From NCBI GenBank assembly GCA_015183035.1, contig JACZZP010000016.1:868001-932000 (forward strand): a DNA stretch of 64,000 nucleotides. Reading direction: 5' to 3'. The position numbers and the translations under genes are program-made. Positions 26,656 to 38,746 of the stretch are shown here, piece by piece. The notes beneath the pieces were generated by a model. That model saw only the letters and a list, made by a program, of their open reading frames with translations, ran no database searches and was not told the DNA's origin. Within the stretch, counting starts at the first letter, position 1. Every line of letters starts with the position of its first letter. Origin of the DNA: Meloidogyne chitwoodi (taxonomy: Eukaryota; Nematoda; Chromadorea; Rhabditida; Meloidogynidae).

Positions 26656-29600
26656 ATGTTCTTTTTTAAAATAAATGTTTTAATTATTATATTTTATTTA
26701 TTTTTGTTTATTAATAAAATTAAAGCTAATAATCCATGTGAAAAGCCTTGTATTGGTACACATCTTAAACCAGAATGTAAAGGAAGTAAACTTTTAATAT
26801 TTTTTTTTTAATTTTTTGAATAAAAAATAATTAAATTAAGTATATAATGACAATAAACAAATGGCTTTATATTTTTCTAATAGTTTATATGCCAAAAATA
26901 AGATGGATTATTTGAGGAATAAGTTAGCTATTGAATTAATTATTTGGCATAGGAGAATTGATGAAATTCTAAATAATGTTAAAGATTGGAGTGGTAATAA
27001 AATGACAAAAAAATTAAGAACGTGGACACTGAATTTGTGGGATAAATGGCAAAATGAATTTGATAAACCTTATTGTCTTATATTTGATGAAGATATTAAC
27101 TTTGAATTTTTGTCAATAAATAATAAAAATTTCCTCCTTTTTATTGTCAATATTATTAATTCAGTTGAAAAATTACAATTTAAAGATAAAGCTAATGAAT
27201 ATAATAATAAAGAGCTAGGAAAAGTGTTCTTTATGGAAGCTATACAGGTTTTAGTAAATATATTTTTTAATTTTAAATTATAAAAGTTTAGAATATAAAT
27301 TAATTTATATTTTGTTATTAAAAAGAATTTTTAACTTTTTTTAGTAAATATAAAATAAATAAATCAAAACTAAATTTTATACAACCAGTCCATTAGAGTT
27401 ATTTTTTATGAAATATAATTTACAAAATTTTGTGTTTTGTCACTGAATAACGAAACAGAAAATAAAAAAACTTAACGTAGAGAAAAAATAATTTTAAAAA
27501 TTTAATTTTATAAATAAACAAGACTAAATATTTTTCAACAATTTTTCCACAAATTATTTTGAAAAATAAAAATATTAAAAAAAAATTAATTTAATATTTT
27601 TTGTCATTTTTTATAAATTGTTTTTGTAAATTTTTAACAAAATATTTTTTTAGTCAGACTGGCAAGAGGAAATAAATTCTTTATATAAATTTAAATATAT
27701 TGTAGGACTTCCAATAGAATTTATTGGATGGTTATTAGCAACAAAAAATTTAATTTTTATGAATTTATTTGAAAGTGAAGATATGGACAATAAATTTAAA
27801 ACAAAATTTATTAAAGGTATTTCTTTAATTTAAAAATATAATTTTATTCAAAAGAATACTCTTTAATATATTAATTAGATTTATTTAATTTTATAAATTA
27901 AATATAAATTAATTAAATATTTTTAAAGATTTCCAAAATAAAGACTCAATATTGATGAAAAGATTAGGAAAAATACTTGGACCTTATTCATTATTAATTG
28001 AGGCTTTAATTGAAGAATATAATAAAAATAAAAATAAATTAATAAACAAAAATAACAATAATAATAAAAATAAAGAAACAAAAGAAATTGAAAAAATTTT
28101 AAATGATTTAAAATTAATAGATAAAAAAAATAAAAATAAAGTTAAAAATAATTTGTCTAATAATAACGGAAATAATACAAAAATTTCAAAAAATCAGAAA
28201 AAGAAAAATAAAAAACAAGAAAATCGATTAGAAAATAAAAAAGAAGATATTGAAGAAAATAATTTACCTAATAATAATATTGATAATAATAATCAAAAAA
28301 TTAATAATCGTTTTTATTTATTAAATGAATTAATTGAAAAAATAAATATAGAAAATGATAGTAATAATGAAGAAGAAAATAATAAAGATTTGAAGATAAA
28401 TAAAAATAATGAAAAAATAAAGAAGAAAAGTAGAGAAAATAAATTAAAGGAAATGGAACAATTATTTGGTATAAAATTAGAATATGAGGATTATAAAAAA
28501 TATTTAAATGAACAAATTAATAAAAGAAAAAATATATTAAATAATAATAATGAAAATATTGGGAGTAGTAAAGAAATTATTGAAGAAGAAAATAATGAAA
28601 AAGAAAAAAAAGAGAATGAAATAATTAAATTAAAAATTAAGGAAATTGAAGAAGAAAACGATGAAAAATTGGAAAATGAACAAAATATAATAATTAAAGA
28701 AGAAGATGAATTAAATAAAGAAAAAAGTGATGAAAAATTGAAAAATGAAGATAATGAGGATTTATTAAAAGATTTTTTAAATTTAAAAAATAAAAATACA
28801 GAAAAATCTTTGGAAAATATTAATGAGGACACTAAATTCTCTAAATATATTTTTTCTCCAAAAATATATTTAGAGGATAATAAATTAAATGAGACTTATG
28901 AAAGCATTATTTCTAGTAATGGTGATGATAATCTAATAAAAATTAATGAATTGGACATTGGTGTGTTTATTAATGAAATTAAAAAACGTTTTGATTACCT
29001 TGAAAGATTAAGAAAAAATAATATAAAAAATAAAATTAAAAATCCTACAGTCATCATTGGAACTTTTGAAGGTAATTTAAATATTAATTTATTAAATAGA
29101 ATTTCTTTTAAAATTTATTTGATTTATTGGCCAATGATAATTAAATAAATTAAATAATTTTTAATTTTTTTAATATTTTTAATTAAAATTATTATTTATA
29201 TTTAGTGCAAATTAATGACCATAATTATTGTAATACCTCAAAATCAATTGCTAAATTGGAAAAGGAATTTAACAAAATTTTGGAAGAAAATTATAATATT
29301 CAAACAATGGAAAATTATGAAGATTTAAAAATAAAGTTTTATCTTTTATTAAAAGAATTAATAATTATTATGGATAATTGGAAGATTTTATTAAATGAAA
29401 AAGATGAAAAAATGGAAATTATTGAAATTAAAAATAATCTACATAAACAAAAGTAATTTAAATAATAAATAAATAAATTAATTAATTAATTAAAATTAAG
29501 ATTAGCAGAATTAATTACAAAATTAAATTGGAATCAAAGTGATTGGAAAAATATTATAGAATTATTTGTTGGTAAAAATAATGAATTTGATAAATATTTA

Positions 29601-32260
29601 AATTATTATAAAATAAAAACAAAACAAATATTACTAATAGGTAAATAATATTTTAATAAAATTAAATTTAAAATATGTATAATTTTTAGATTCAAATAAA
29701 AATAAAATAAATGAATTAAATTTTCCTTTATTTGATGAATTACCTTTTCTTTTTGAACAGAAAATTTATGCAGAAAATTCTGTAAGTTTTTATATTTTTA
29801 AAGGAAAATTGCCTAGTCTTTTTTTTAAAAGATTAATAAATTAATAATAATTATTTTTATAAAAAATTAGAATATTTAATTTATTTAAAAAATAAAAAAT
29901 ATTAAAAAAAATAAAAAATAATAATTTATAGTTAATTGAACTAATTAAAGAAGAAATTTTGGTAATCAATAAAAATGTAGAAATTGCTAAAACTTATGTT
30001 AAATCAATAATTTTTGATTGGCTTAAAGAAGATAATAAATGTGAAAATATAGAATTTATAATGAATGGTTCTGAATTATTAAATAATAATATTTCTGATT
30101 CTGATGTTGATGTAATTATTGTATTAAATAAACAAAATAATAATAATTGTAAAATAAATGAATTAAATCAATTTTTTGGTTTTTCAAATAATGATTTATG
30201 TCAAAATTCTGAAGACAAATCTGAGTGCAAAGATTCATCTCTTTATTGTTTATTTTGCAAAGTAATTATTTAAAAATAAATAAATAAATTGATTAATTAT
30301 AGGAAGTTGCAATAGAACAATTAAACAAAAATATTTTTTCAAGAATAAAAATAATGGAATTTTTTGCATTTAACATTAAATTTGACATTTCATTTGTAAT
30401 ATTAGAAGAAATAACGACAAATAAATTAAAAAATTATTTTCCAATAGAAGAATTAAATTATAATGAAATTAATATAATAATTAAAAATCAAGTTAATCAA
30501 TTGGAAGAATTAAAAAAAGAAGAACATTTAGGACATATTAAAGAGAAAATTAAAGAAAAACAAAGTGAACTGATTACTATAGCTTCTTATAATTCAAATA
30601 AAATTATTAAAGAAGTAATTGATAAAAATGTGAATTTAAAAAATAAATTTATATTTATTACAAAAATATTAAAACTTTGGGCTAAAAGTAAGAAAATAAA
30701 TTAAAATTTTTTCTTTTTAAATTTATAAGACTAAATTAAATTTATAATTTTAATAAAACGAATTCCAGTTAGCTTAACTAATATTGGAACAGACTTCCGC
30801 AAAGTTATTGTGATAGTTAATTAATTAATATATTTATACAAAAATTGAAAAATAATAAAATGTACTAATATAAAAGTTTGTTCCATCTAGGACTAATTTC
30901 AATTATTCCCAGATTCTGGGCAAGAGAATCTTTTCATAGAACCAAGAATCTTGGGGCAATTTGTAAAGTAAACACACGTTGAGTTTAGGCAATTAGTGAC
31001 TCTTTTGTTTTATTTTGAATTTTGTGATTAAACATATAAACTAGAATATAGAGCATAAAATTTAATTAATTAATTAATTAAAATATTTTTTAGATCATTT
31101 TATATATGACAATCAATTTGGTTTTTTTAATGGTTCAACAATTAATTTGCTTATTCTTAAGCTTGTTTTGCTTTATTTTGACTCTTCTATGTTTTATTTA
31201 TTGGAAAAATTTTTTCAAGTATTTAATGAATGGTTAGTTAATTATTTAAATTTAAAAAAATAAATTAATTTTTTAGGGATTGGGTATTTCCTATTAAATT
31301 AAATAAATTAAAAGAAAAATCGCAGAGTTGGTCAATAGATACAGAAATTAAAATTAAAAGAGAATTATATTTAAAAAAAGCAATAAATAATAATAAAGAA
31401 ATTATTAGATTAGAAAAACATTTAAATTTAATTATGGTAGTACTTACATTAAGTTATCCTGAACAAAATAGTGCTTTTAATGTTAATTATTCAACATTAC
31501 AAATAATTAAAAAAGAAATAGAAAATGGTAATATTTAAATTAATAAATTTTAAATTATCACAGAAGTTAGAGGGGACTGAATAAAAAATATTTAAATTCC
31601 CTAGGAAAACTCAATAAAATAAATTTTTTTTAATTAAATAAAATTAAATTTTAGGTTTAAAAATATTTACTGAAACAAAAAATAAAAATGGAGAATATAA
31701 AGAAATTAAAGAAGCTTGGAAATTTTGGTTAAATGGGCCTAGATTTTTGAAAAAAGTTATTTTTATTAATTAAAATAATTAATTAATTAAATATATTTAA
31801 GTATAAACATTATTTATTAATTTTATGTTTATCAAATGAAAATAAATCAAAAGAAAGTTTAAATTATTGTCGCTTTGTTGAAAGTCGTATTAGATTAGAA
31901 TTGATTTTTACAATTGAGAAAGATGAGGAACAAATTAAATATTCACATTCTACTAATTTAGAAAAATGTTTACCAAATGAAATTAAAGAAAAATATAAGT
32001 AAATATTATTTTAAAATAATTTTAATAATTTATTTTTTAGTAAACATTATATTAAACATTGGTGGGTTGGACTTGAAACAAATAATTATATAAATAAATT
32101 ATCTTTTGATCCTGAAATTAATATTTTAAATATATTTGTGGAAAACATTAAACAAAATACACCTTTTGTTTTTTTAAAAAGTGGAGGAAAATTAGAAATA
32201 ATTTATTATAATTTAAATAATAAAAACGAAAATATTAATGAATGTTTATTAAATAATTAA
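26656..32260 (+). CDS. Secreted poly(A)-polymerase-like protein, copy C
   Basis: ATG at 26656 opens MFFFKINVLIIIFYLFLFIN, a signal peptide, followed by a short Cys-containing stretch (NPCEKPCIGTHLKPECKG). Intron 26786-26840 joins in phase to 26841-27247. About 14 exons give roughly 1,310 residues. The large exon at about 27930-29071 is Lys/Asn/Glu low complexity with likely coiled-coil character. The palm is in the exon at about 29932-30260: M-N-G-S-E-L-L, then S-D-S-D-V-D-V-I-I. The third Asp is in N-I-K-F-D-I-S-F (30366-30390). Central domain: ILKLWAK (30667-30687), then NHFIYDNQFGFFNGS after the intron 30688-31093. E-W-D-W-V-F-P (31220-31296) and SYPEQNSAFNVN (31454-31490) follow. RNA-binding domain: FLKKYKHYLLIL, then HWWVGLE, to a TAA at 32258-32260. 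All splice joins I checked preserve frame, so the gene looks intact. Extracellular or secretory-pathway location is inferred from the leader. Confidence 0.85.
30740..31060. other. Less AT-rich insertion-like patch in an intron of copy C
   Basis: The intron 30688-31093 contains a patch of higher GC than its surroundings, with two 13-nt odd palindromes, CCCAGATTCTGGG (30908-30920) and CCAAGAATCTTGG (30942-30954). No terminal repeats or reading frame identify it. It could be an old non-autonomous element. Confidence 0.35.
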
Positions 32261-33545
32261 ATGAATATTTAAATTAATAATTAATTAATTAAATGTAATA
32301 TTTTTGAAATTTTAATTAAATAAATAAACTAGGAAATTTATTTAAATATTTTTTTTAAACTGAACAACATTCCTTAATTTAATTAATTTAAGAATATATT
32401 TTAGTGTATATTTATTATTGTCTAAAAAATTAATAATTTATTTTTAATTTATTTTTTTATTGCTTAAATTTTTAAAAATATTTTTAAACTATTTATAATA
32501 AATTTTTCTTATTTTTAAAAATAATTTTAAAATAAATTAATCTTCGATGGAACCAAAAATATTCTAAATTATTTTAGAAGAGGTGGTCCTGATAAAATTA
32601 TTAGTTAAATATTTTAATTAATTGGTTAATAATATTAAGTTTAAAAAATAAATTACACAGGAAGTTAAAGGTGTTCCCAAAATTATTTGTTTTATTTATT
32701 TAATTTATTTATTGTGTTTTGTTATAATTTGTTTCAATAAATATAATAAATCTAAATTTAGAATTATTTAATTATTATTACTAATAAAAAATATATTTAA
32801 TAAAATAAAACAACCAATAAAAACTAATATAATAATATATTTTACAAAAAAACATGCTAAACTAAAAAATATATTAAAAATATTATTAATACTTATTATT
32901 AGCAATAATATTAGTTAAATATTTTTTTATTAGAATTGAGAAATTATATTTATTTTATATAAATTAATCTTTGTAAAATTTATCTGTTATTTTATTAAAA
33001 ATTTTAATTCATTATTTTATATCTTTTATTATGAAAAATATTTATTTAATATTTAAATTTAATAATATTTCTAATATAAATATATAATTTTTATTTATTA
33101 TTTAATTAATCTGAGAATTATTTTAAAATAAAAATTAATAAATTTATATATTACAAAAATACTTTTTATTTTGAATAAAAAATATAAACTACCTACATAT
33201 AATTTAGCCATTTTTAATATTTTAATTAAAATTATACCTTTAACCGAATATATAATTAATTTTAAAATATTATTTTAAAATTATTTAATTTTTGAAAAAC
33301 CAAATTATTTTAAAATTCAAATATTTAATAAATTATTTTAATTATGGTAATTATTAGTAAAAATTATAAAAAAACTAAAAATGAGTAACAATTATATATT
33401 TAAAAAAAAACAAGAAACCAATTTTTTATTTAAAAAATTAAAAAAATTATTTTAAGCATAAAATTTCCTTTATTATTAGTCTACTTTTTGTTAAAATATT
33501 TAATAAAATTATTAACTAAAAATTAAAATAGAAATTAAATTAAAT
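32261..33545. other. Intergenic, AT-rich
   Basis: 1.3 kb of A/T-rich sequence between two plus-strand genes. No gene, tandem array or transposon end seen. It presumably contains the 3' untranslated region of copy C and the promoter of the 7TM gene. Confidence 0.45.
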
Positions 33546-35039
33546 ATGAATTTATCTTCTTCTTCTTCTTCTACTACTACTACTACAACATCTAATAATT
33601 TTATTCAAGTAACTTATATTAATTTTATTTTTTTTATTATTGAATTATTTTGTACTTTAATTACAATATTTAATATGTCAAGATTACTTTATGCTTCAAA
33701 ATATAAATTAAATTTACTAAAAGTTAAAGAAATATCATGTACACTGAAATTATATTTGACAGTAAATATTATTTGTTCAAGTAAAATAAATTTAAAAATA
33801 AATTAATAATAATATTAATTTTATAGTAACAACACTTCCTTATCTTTTTTATAAAGTTTTTTGGTGGAGAACACCTAATTATTTTCAAAATAATAATCCT
33901 TTATATTCTGCTACTCTTTTTCATTTTATTTCTGGTGTTTTCTATGGTCTTCATTATTCTGTTTCAAGTATTTTAGTTTTTATACTTTGTTTGGATCGAT
34001 GTTTTGTAATAAAAATGAATAATAATTGGAATGGTAAAAAACGTCAATTATTTTATAAAATTGGAATTTTTATTATTTTAATTGTTTATTTTGGATGTGG
34101 AATATCTTATTTATTTGAATTTCCTTTAAATTATAAAATAAGTAAGTTCTTAATAATTTTAAATAAAAAAGTCATTTTCTGGTCATTAAATGATCATTAA
34201 ATGATGAAAAATTGTATTGGTTACGTTATTCTTTTGTTTTTTAATTCAGAATTTTTTTTAAATATATATTTTGAATTAATAAAAATGAAAAGGACATTAG
34301 AAGGGAAAAAACTTTAATAATTATGAATTTAAAAGGGATTTAAATTTAAAAATAATGAAATTAAAAATAATTCAATAGGTGTTAAATTTTAAATAAAATA
34401 AAAAATAAACAGGAAGAAAATTAGGTAATTAAATATTAAATACTAGTAATTAATTAATTAAAATATTTAATAATTAAAATTAAATAAAAAATAAAAATTT
34501 AATTTTAATATATAGTTAAATATTGTGAAACACAAACTTGTATGCAATTACATTTAAAAAATTACCCTATTCTTTTTTTTAAAACTTGTTTTGGTATTGC
34601 TAATCTTATTTGTTGTATAGTCTTTTTAAAACTTCTTGCAAATGTTGGGGGAGAAGCAAATAAAAAATTGGTAATTAAATTTAATAAATTATTTAAACTA
34701 TATTTAATATTATTTTAAGGATAATAAAATAATTAAAATTACTGTATTAATTGAAATATTTCTTAATGTAATTCCTGGTGATACTAATATAATTTATAAA
34801 GCGGTATAATTTTATTAAAATATTTTAAATATATTTTATTTTAGATAAATGGACAATCTCTTTCAGTTTATACTGGTGAATTATCTTATTTAACATTATC
34901 ACTTGAACTAGCAATTTGTGGATTATTTTATTGGAAAAAATTTAAAGCAAAACAAGGAAATAATATTATTACATTAATTACATCTCAAAAACAGTTAAAA
35001 AATAATACAAAACAAGCTTGGTCGAATATTAATAAATAA
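33546..35039 (+). CDS. Serpentine (7TM) chemoreceptor-like GPCR
   Basis: ATG at 33546 followed by a Ser/Thr-rich extracellular tail, then successive hydrophobic segments. TM1 is YINFIFFIIELFCTLITIF. TM2 contains LKLYLTVNIICS and crosses an intron (about 33782-33826). TM3 contains FHFISGVFYGLHYSVSSILV and ends L-C-L-D-R-C-F-V-I, the D-R-C variant of the D/E-R-Y motif. TM4 is IGIFIILIVYFGCGISYLF. A loop with C-E-T-Q-T-C follows the 34142-34515 intron. TM5 is IANLICCIVFLKLLA, with later segments in exons to 35039 ending SQKQLKNNTKQAWSNINK. About 350 residues, the usual size for nematode chemoreceptors. The subfamily (srbc, srx or other) cannot be fixed by eye. Likely a sensory-neuron receptor. 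Confidence 0.7.
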
Positions 35040-35261
35040 TTTTTATTATTTTTTAAAATCTTAATAAACAATTTATTTTTATAATTTTTTAGTAATTTAA
35101 TAAATATAAAAATGCGCTTGTAATGAAATAGGGAAAATCTCGTATCTTTTTCTATAATACATATCAAGAAAAAATCAAAAAAATAAAAATTAATTCTTAT
35201 TTTTTTATTTTTATCATCATCTAGGTTAATAAATTTTGATGAATTCCAATAATTTTTGTAT

Positions 35262-35269
35262 ATAATTTG
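35262..35269. repeat. Target-site duplication, left (ATAATTTG)
   Basis: Identical 8-mer at 37462-37469 on the other side of the Merlin element. Confidence 0.9.
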
Positions 35270-37461
35270 GGTAAAACTTGTTCATAGCGCCCAAGCTCCA
35301 ATTCGAATGATCTATATGTCATTCGAAAGAGCTCGTCGAGTAGAGTCGAACGACATCAAAAAAAGTTTCCGGTCTCAACTATGTCCCGAGATATGGGTCC
35401 CTGAAAATCGAAAAACCATAGGGGGGAGTAAGCTATTTTTGGGTTATTACCCAGGCTGCTTTGAGGCGAATTTTTTATTTTGTGTTATGATCCATTTGGG
35501 CTCGTCTATATGTGGTGTACTTTTTATTTATTTTTCTTACGTCAATTGCATTGAGATGATACGCAGTGCCGCGAAATTGTCAATTTTAAAAGATTTTGCC
35601 GCTTTTGCACTCTTTATTTTGGTCTTTTAAATAAATAATTCATTAAAACCTGTCTACGAGTTTGCATATAAATAATTTGCATTTACATATTAAAATATCG
35701 CCTGCAATGGTAAACTTAATTAAAATCTACGATGTATCGCGTAATCCCGAGGAACTGTGCGCAACTTTGAAAAATTTTAAGCTTGTTCCAGAAAAGAAAA
35801 TTTGTCCGACATGTGCAAATCTGATGGAAATACGACCTAATCAAACGGTGGTTGACGGTTTTGAATGGAGATGCCGCGCAAAGTATCAACCATATGCTAA
35901 AACTGCAAGTAAGCAATGTGACACAAGAAAAAGCATTCGAGATGAAACATTTTTTGGAAAGGCGGAAGGGTTTGGAGGTGGAAGTAATTTAACTATGTTT
36001 CAAATGCTTGGATTTGTTCATATGTGGGCGAGGGGTTATAAATTGATTGATATTTCCCATGAATTGGAAATCGATTCTACAAGTACATGCGTCAACTGGG
36101 CTTCATATTGCCGAGAAGTTTGCCTTCGAGCTTTCTGTGAAAAACCGCGTAAAATTGGAGGACCTGGCAAGACTGTAGAAATTGACGAGTCTAAGTTTGG
36201 GCGAAGAAAGTATTATAGAGGCCATAGAGTTGAAGGATGCTGGGTGTTTGGCGGATTCGAGAGAGAATCTGGAAAAGTCTTTTTTGAAGTGGTGGAAAAA
36301 CGGTAAGAATTTATTATCTTTTATATAACTGTTTTTTTATTCTTTTTAGCGATGCGCAAACATTAGTGCCTCTTATCAAAAAGTGGATTGCGCCGCAAAG
36401 TACCATCATATCAGATAATTGGAAAGCGTATGATAAGTTGGGAAGAGAAGGATATGAGCATCTCCGTGTGAATCACTCAATAAATTTTGTTGATAAGGAA
36501 AATCCTCAAATAAACACGAATCGAATAGAATCAACATGGCGTCATGCTAAAGAATCTTTTTCAACGCATGGCAGGCTTAAAGTTCATGTGCCAGGCAACT
36601 TAGCACGTTACGTTTTTTTAAAATCTGCGAAGGCCAAAGATGTAGATCCAACTGAAGAATTTTTGAATATGACTGCCTTTGTTTATTCGGGAAAGCTTTC
36701 AAAAACGAAGGAGCCTGGAACGAATAGTGAAGGTGAAATAATCGAGCCTGGAACAAGTGAAGAAAGTGTAGAATTTGAATTGGATGAGTTGGATACAGAG
36801 GATATTGAAATTCTAGAAAATGAATAAGAAAAGATTTATGAAAACTTAGATTTACTAAAACAAAAATTGTAACTTTATTTGCGCTTTTTAGTTCCTAGTG
36901 CATAAAATATAGTCTTGGTTTCTTGCAAGTCGAACGGATTTTTCTGAGCCGAGATACAGGTCCTCAAAAATTGAAAAACCATAGAGGGGGTAAGCTCCTT
37001 TATGTGATTACCGCGGCTGCTCCTAAATTATTTTCACTGAATTAATTATTTTGTTGTAATTTGCGCCGTAGAATGACGTATGTACCAAAAAGCCAACGAG
37101 AGATGAGCTCCCACACGAAGAAGTCATAAAACACTCCTAATAGGTCCAAGTTTGGCGTGTTTCCAGCAAACTTCGATCCTTCATAACTTTGTTCAAAATC
37201 GTTCAATCAAGACGATTTTGGTCTCATTCGATAGGTCTCGAAAAGCTCTTTTGAATGAGCTATCATTTGTATAATCGAATTTTTCACCTCAAAATGAGCT
37301 TACTCCCCCCTATGGTTTTTCGATTTTTGGGGGTCTGTATCTCGGGTCATAGTTGAGACCGGAAACTTTTTTTGATGTCGTTCGACTCTACTCGACGAGC
37401 TCTTTCGAATGACATATAGATCATTCGAATTGGAGCTTGGGCGCTATGAACAAGTTTTTCC
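35270..37461 (+). mobile_element. Merlin (IS1016/IS1595-like) DNA transposon, apparently complete
   Basis: A 2,192-bp element with long terminal inverted repeats. The left end begins GGTAAAACTTGTTCATAGCG and the right end is its inverse, with about 190 bp paired overall, including the segment ending at the poly-G run near 35420 and its counterpart near 37305. The flanks carry an identical 8-bp duplication, ATAATTTG, at 35262-35269 and 37462-37469. An 8-9 bp target duplication with an IS1595-type DDE transposase is the hallmark of Merlin. A third partial copy of the subterminal sequence lies inside at about 36925-37030. The GC content contrasts with the host DNA. Confidence 0.92.
35707..36827 (+). 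CDS. Merlin transposase (DDE, IS1595 superfamily)
   Basis: Start ATG at 35707 (MVNLIKIYD). One 47-bp intron, 36303-36349, joins ...VVEKR to DAQTLVPL in frame, giving 357 residues. N-terminal region: zinc-ribbon-like C-P-T-C-A...C-R...C pattern (35810-35925), then a helix-turn-helix-like region (LIDISHELEIDSTSTCVNW). Catalytic motifs: V-E-I-D-E-S-K-F-G-R-R-K (36177-36212, first D), I-I-S-D-N-W-K-A-Y (36406-36432, second D) and N-T-N-R-I-E-S-T-W-R (36517-36546, E). The Glu-rich C-terminal tail is unusual but not disabling. No stop or frameshift interrupts the two exons, so the enzyme looks potentially active. In family terms it cuts the element at its inverted repeats and makes 8-9 bp target duplications. 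Confidence 0.92.
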
Positions 37462-37469
37462 ATAATTTG
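37462..37469. repeat. Target-site duplication, right (ATAATTTG)
   Basis: Pairs with 35262-35269. Confidence 0.9.
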
Positions 37470-37715
37470 TACTAAATAAATATTTTAAAAATATTTACAA
37501 CATTTTTTAGATAATTTGAGAAAATAAATTCTATTAATAATCAAAAATGACTATTGATTTAAAATAATTTTTATTCTTCCCCTATGAAAAAGAAATTTCC
37601 TAAGCAAGTCCAATTAATACTCTATTAATTTAAAATGATTATACTTATTCAAAGTTTATCTCTAACACATCCAATCACGACTGTAGAATTTTTAATTTTT
37701 TGTCAAAACCTTCAA

Positions 37716-37966
37716 GATACTCAAGATTGGGAAACTGGGGTACATCCCGCTACACCGCAAGCCATTAGACCGCAGTATAACTCCGTTTATTATTGTCATA
37801 TAGTAGAGATCTTAATGTCATTCGACTCAGTTCATCGAGCTGAGTCGAACCATGCTTGGATCGAAAATTTTTGATAAATATAAAATAAGTTATAGCTCTG
37901 CGGTACATTGGGCTCGCGGTACACTGGCCTACTCCCGTACTCAAAATTGGGAAACTTATCACTTTC
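37716..37966. mobile_element. MITE-like inverted-repeat element
   Basis: The left part (CCGCTACACCGCAAGCC...ACCGCAGTATAAC, 37748-37782) is repeated inverted and diverged on the right (GTTATAGCTCTGCGGTACATTGGGCTCGCGGTACACTGG, 37890-37928). A direct repeat of about 19 bp (TACTCAA[G/A]ATTGGGAAACT) flanks the pair at 37718-37736 and about 37940-37958. The centre holds a hairpin at 37821-37849. Ends and superfamily are not certain. The open frames over it are incidental. Confidence 0.5.
37821..37849. repeat. 10-bp stem hairpin
   Basis: Perfect inverted repeat TTCGACTCAG / CTGAGTCGAA around a 9-nt loop, at the centre of the MITE-like element. A related TCGAACGACATC/GTCGTTCGACTC pair occurs in the neighbouring Merlin inverted repeats. 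Confidence 0.7.
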
Positions 37967-38236
37967 TTAAAGAAAAACAACAGACTAAATTTAAAACATA
38001 ACTTATACAAACAAATATTTTTATATAATTATACATAATATATACATTACATACGCGTTATAAATTATACATACAAACACAAAGTGATAAATATACCTAA
38101 TTACTATCATTATTTTTCATGACAACAGGGTACAGGAGAAGAGAAACCAATAGCCAACTAACAAACCAGGAAGATTTTGCTAAATTAAAAAAAAATTAGT
38201 TAATTAAAATAAAATTAAAATAAACAGCACTTACTT

Positions 38237-38560
38237 TTATTTTTTGTAGTCCTCAATAACCTCATAAAGGTTATTATCATCTTTGGCACGGAACTTCGCT
38301 TCCTTATCATCATCGTCCCTTTTCTTAGCAGCCTTCCTGTCTGCTTCATCTCTGCGCCGCTTCCCCTCCTTATCATCCTCGTCCCTTTTCTTAGCAGCCT
38401 TCCTATCTTCTTCTCCATATTTTTTTCGTGCCTTTTCATTCGAAATAGCCTTATTAGGCTTAATATTTTTGCCGAGAATATATCCACCACCACCAACACC
38501 AAGTAAAAGGCTGACACATCTAGTAATATACAGAAGTTTCCTAAATAAAATTTTTTTACT
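38237..38560 (-). CDS. Charged tandem-repeat protein with membrane segment (3' exon), unrecognised
   Basis: On the minus strand an acceptor TTTTATTTAG near 38539 opens a reading frame. It encodes a hydrophobic/glycine-rich segment (LLYITRCVSLLLGVGGGG) and then a highly charged tail, ending in a stop at 38237. The tail contains two close copies of an about 18-residue unit, E/A-D-R-K-A-A-K-K-R-D-E/D-D-D-K-E, at 38410-38290. Upstream exon(s) are unclear: the preceding frame near 38600 (FFLPFIMFVLNFVNL) is hydrophobic but does not join in phase by eye. About 100 residues of the protein are visible. It could be a real small membrane protein or part of a transposon-carried gene, because GC is above local background and transposons surround it. 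Confidence 0.4.
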   Translation of the reverse strand, partial: SKKILFRKLLYITRCVSLLLGVGGGGYILGKNIKPNKAISNEKARKKYGEEDRKAAKKRDEDDKEGKRRRDEADRKAAKKRDDDDKEAKFRAKDDNNLYEVIEDYKK

Positions 38561-38746
38561 AAATTTACAAAATTTAGAACAAACATTATGAAAGGAAGAA
38601 AAAACCAGCGGCGAACAACAAAAATAAAATAAGAAGCTCGTAAGAATTTAAACACAATGACAGGAATGTTTTATTTTATTAGGCTTTTATATTAAGCTTA
38701 TTAATGAGTTGGCTTATAATTTTTGTATTTTTCACTCTTTATTATG

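Noticed and set aside
28491..28832. 113-residue open frame on the minus strand
   Set aside because: Antisense shadow of the low-complexity GAA/AAT-rich exon of PAP-like copy C; Ser/Phe-rich translation is what reverse GAA/AAA codons give.
35256..35630. 124-residue open frame at the left end of the Merlin element
   Set aside because: Lies in the inverted repeat; no start in good context and no similarity to transposase.
37635..38010. Overlapping open frames on both strands
   Set aside because: They run over the inverted-repeat element and its hairpin; no motif in either frame.
38283..38591. Ser/Leu/Phe-rich plus-strand frame
   Set aside because: Antisense of the charged DRKAAKKRD-repeat exon, which has the more protein-like composition.
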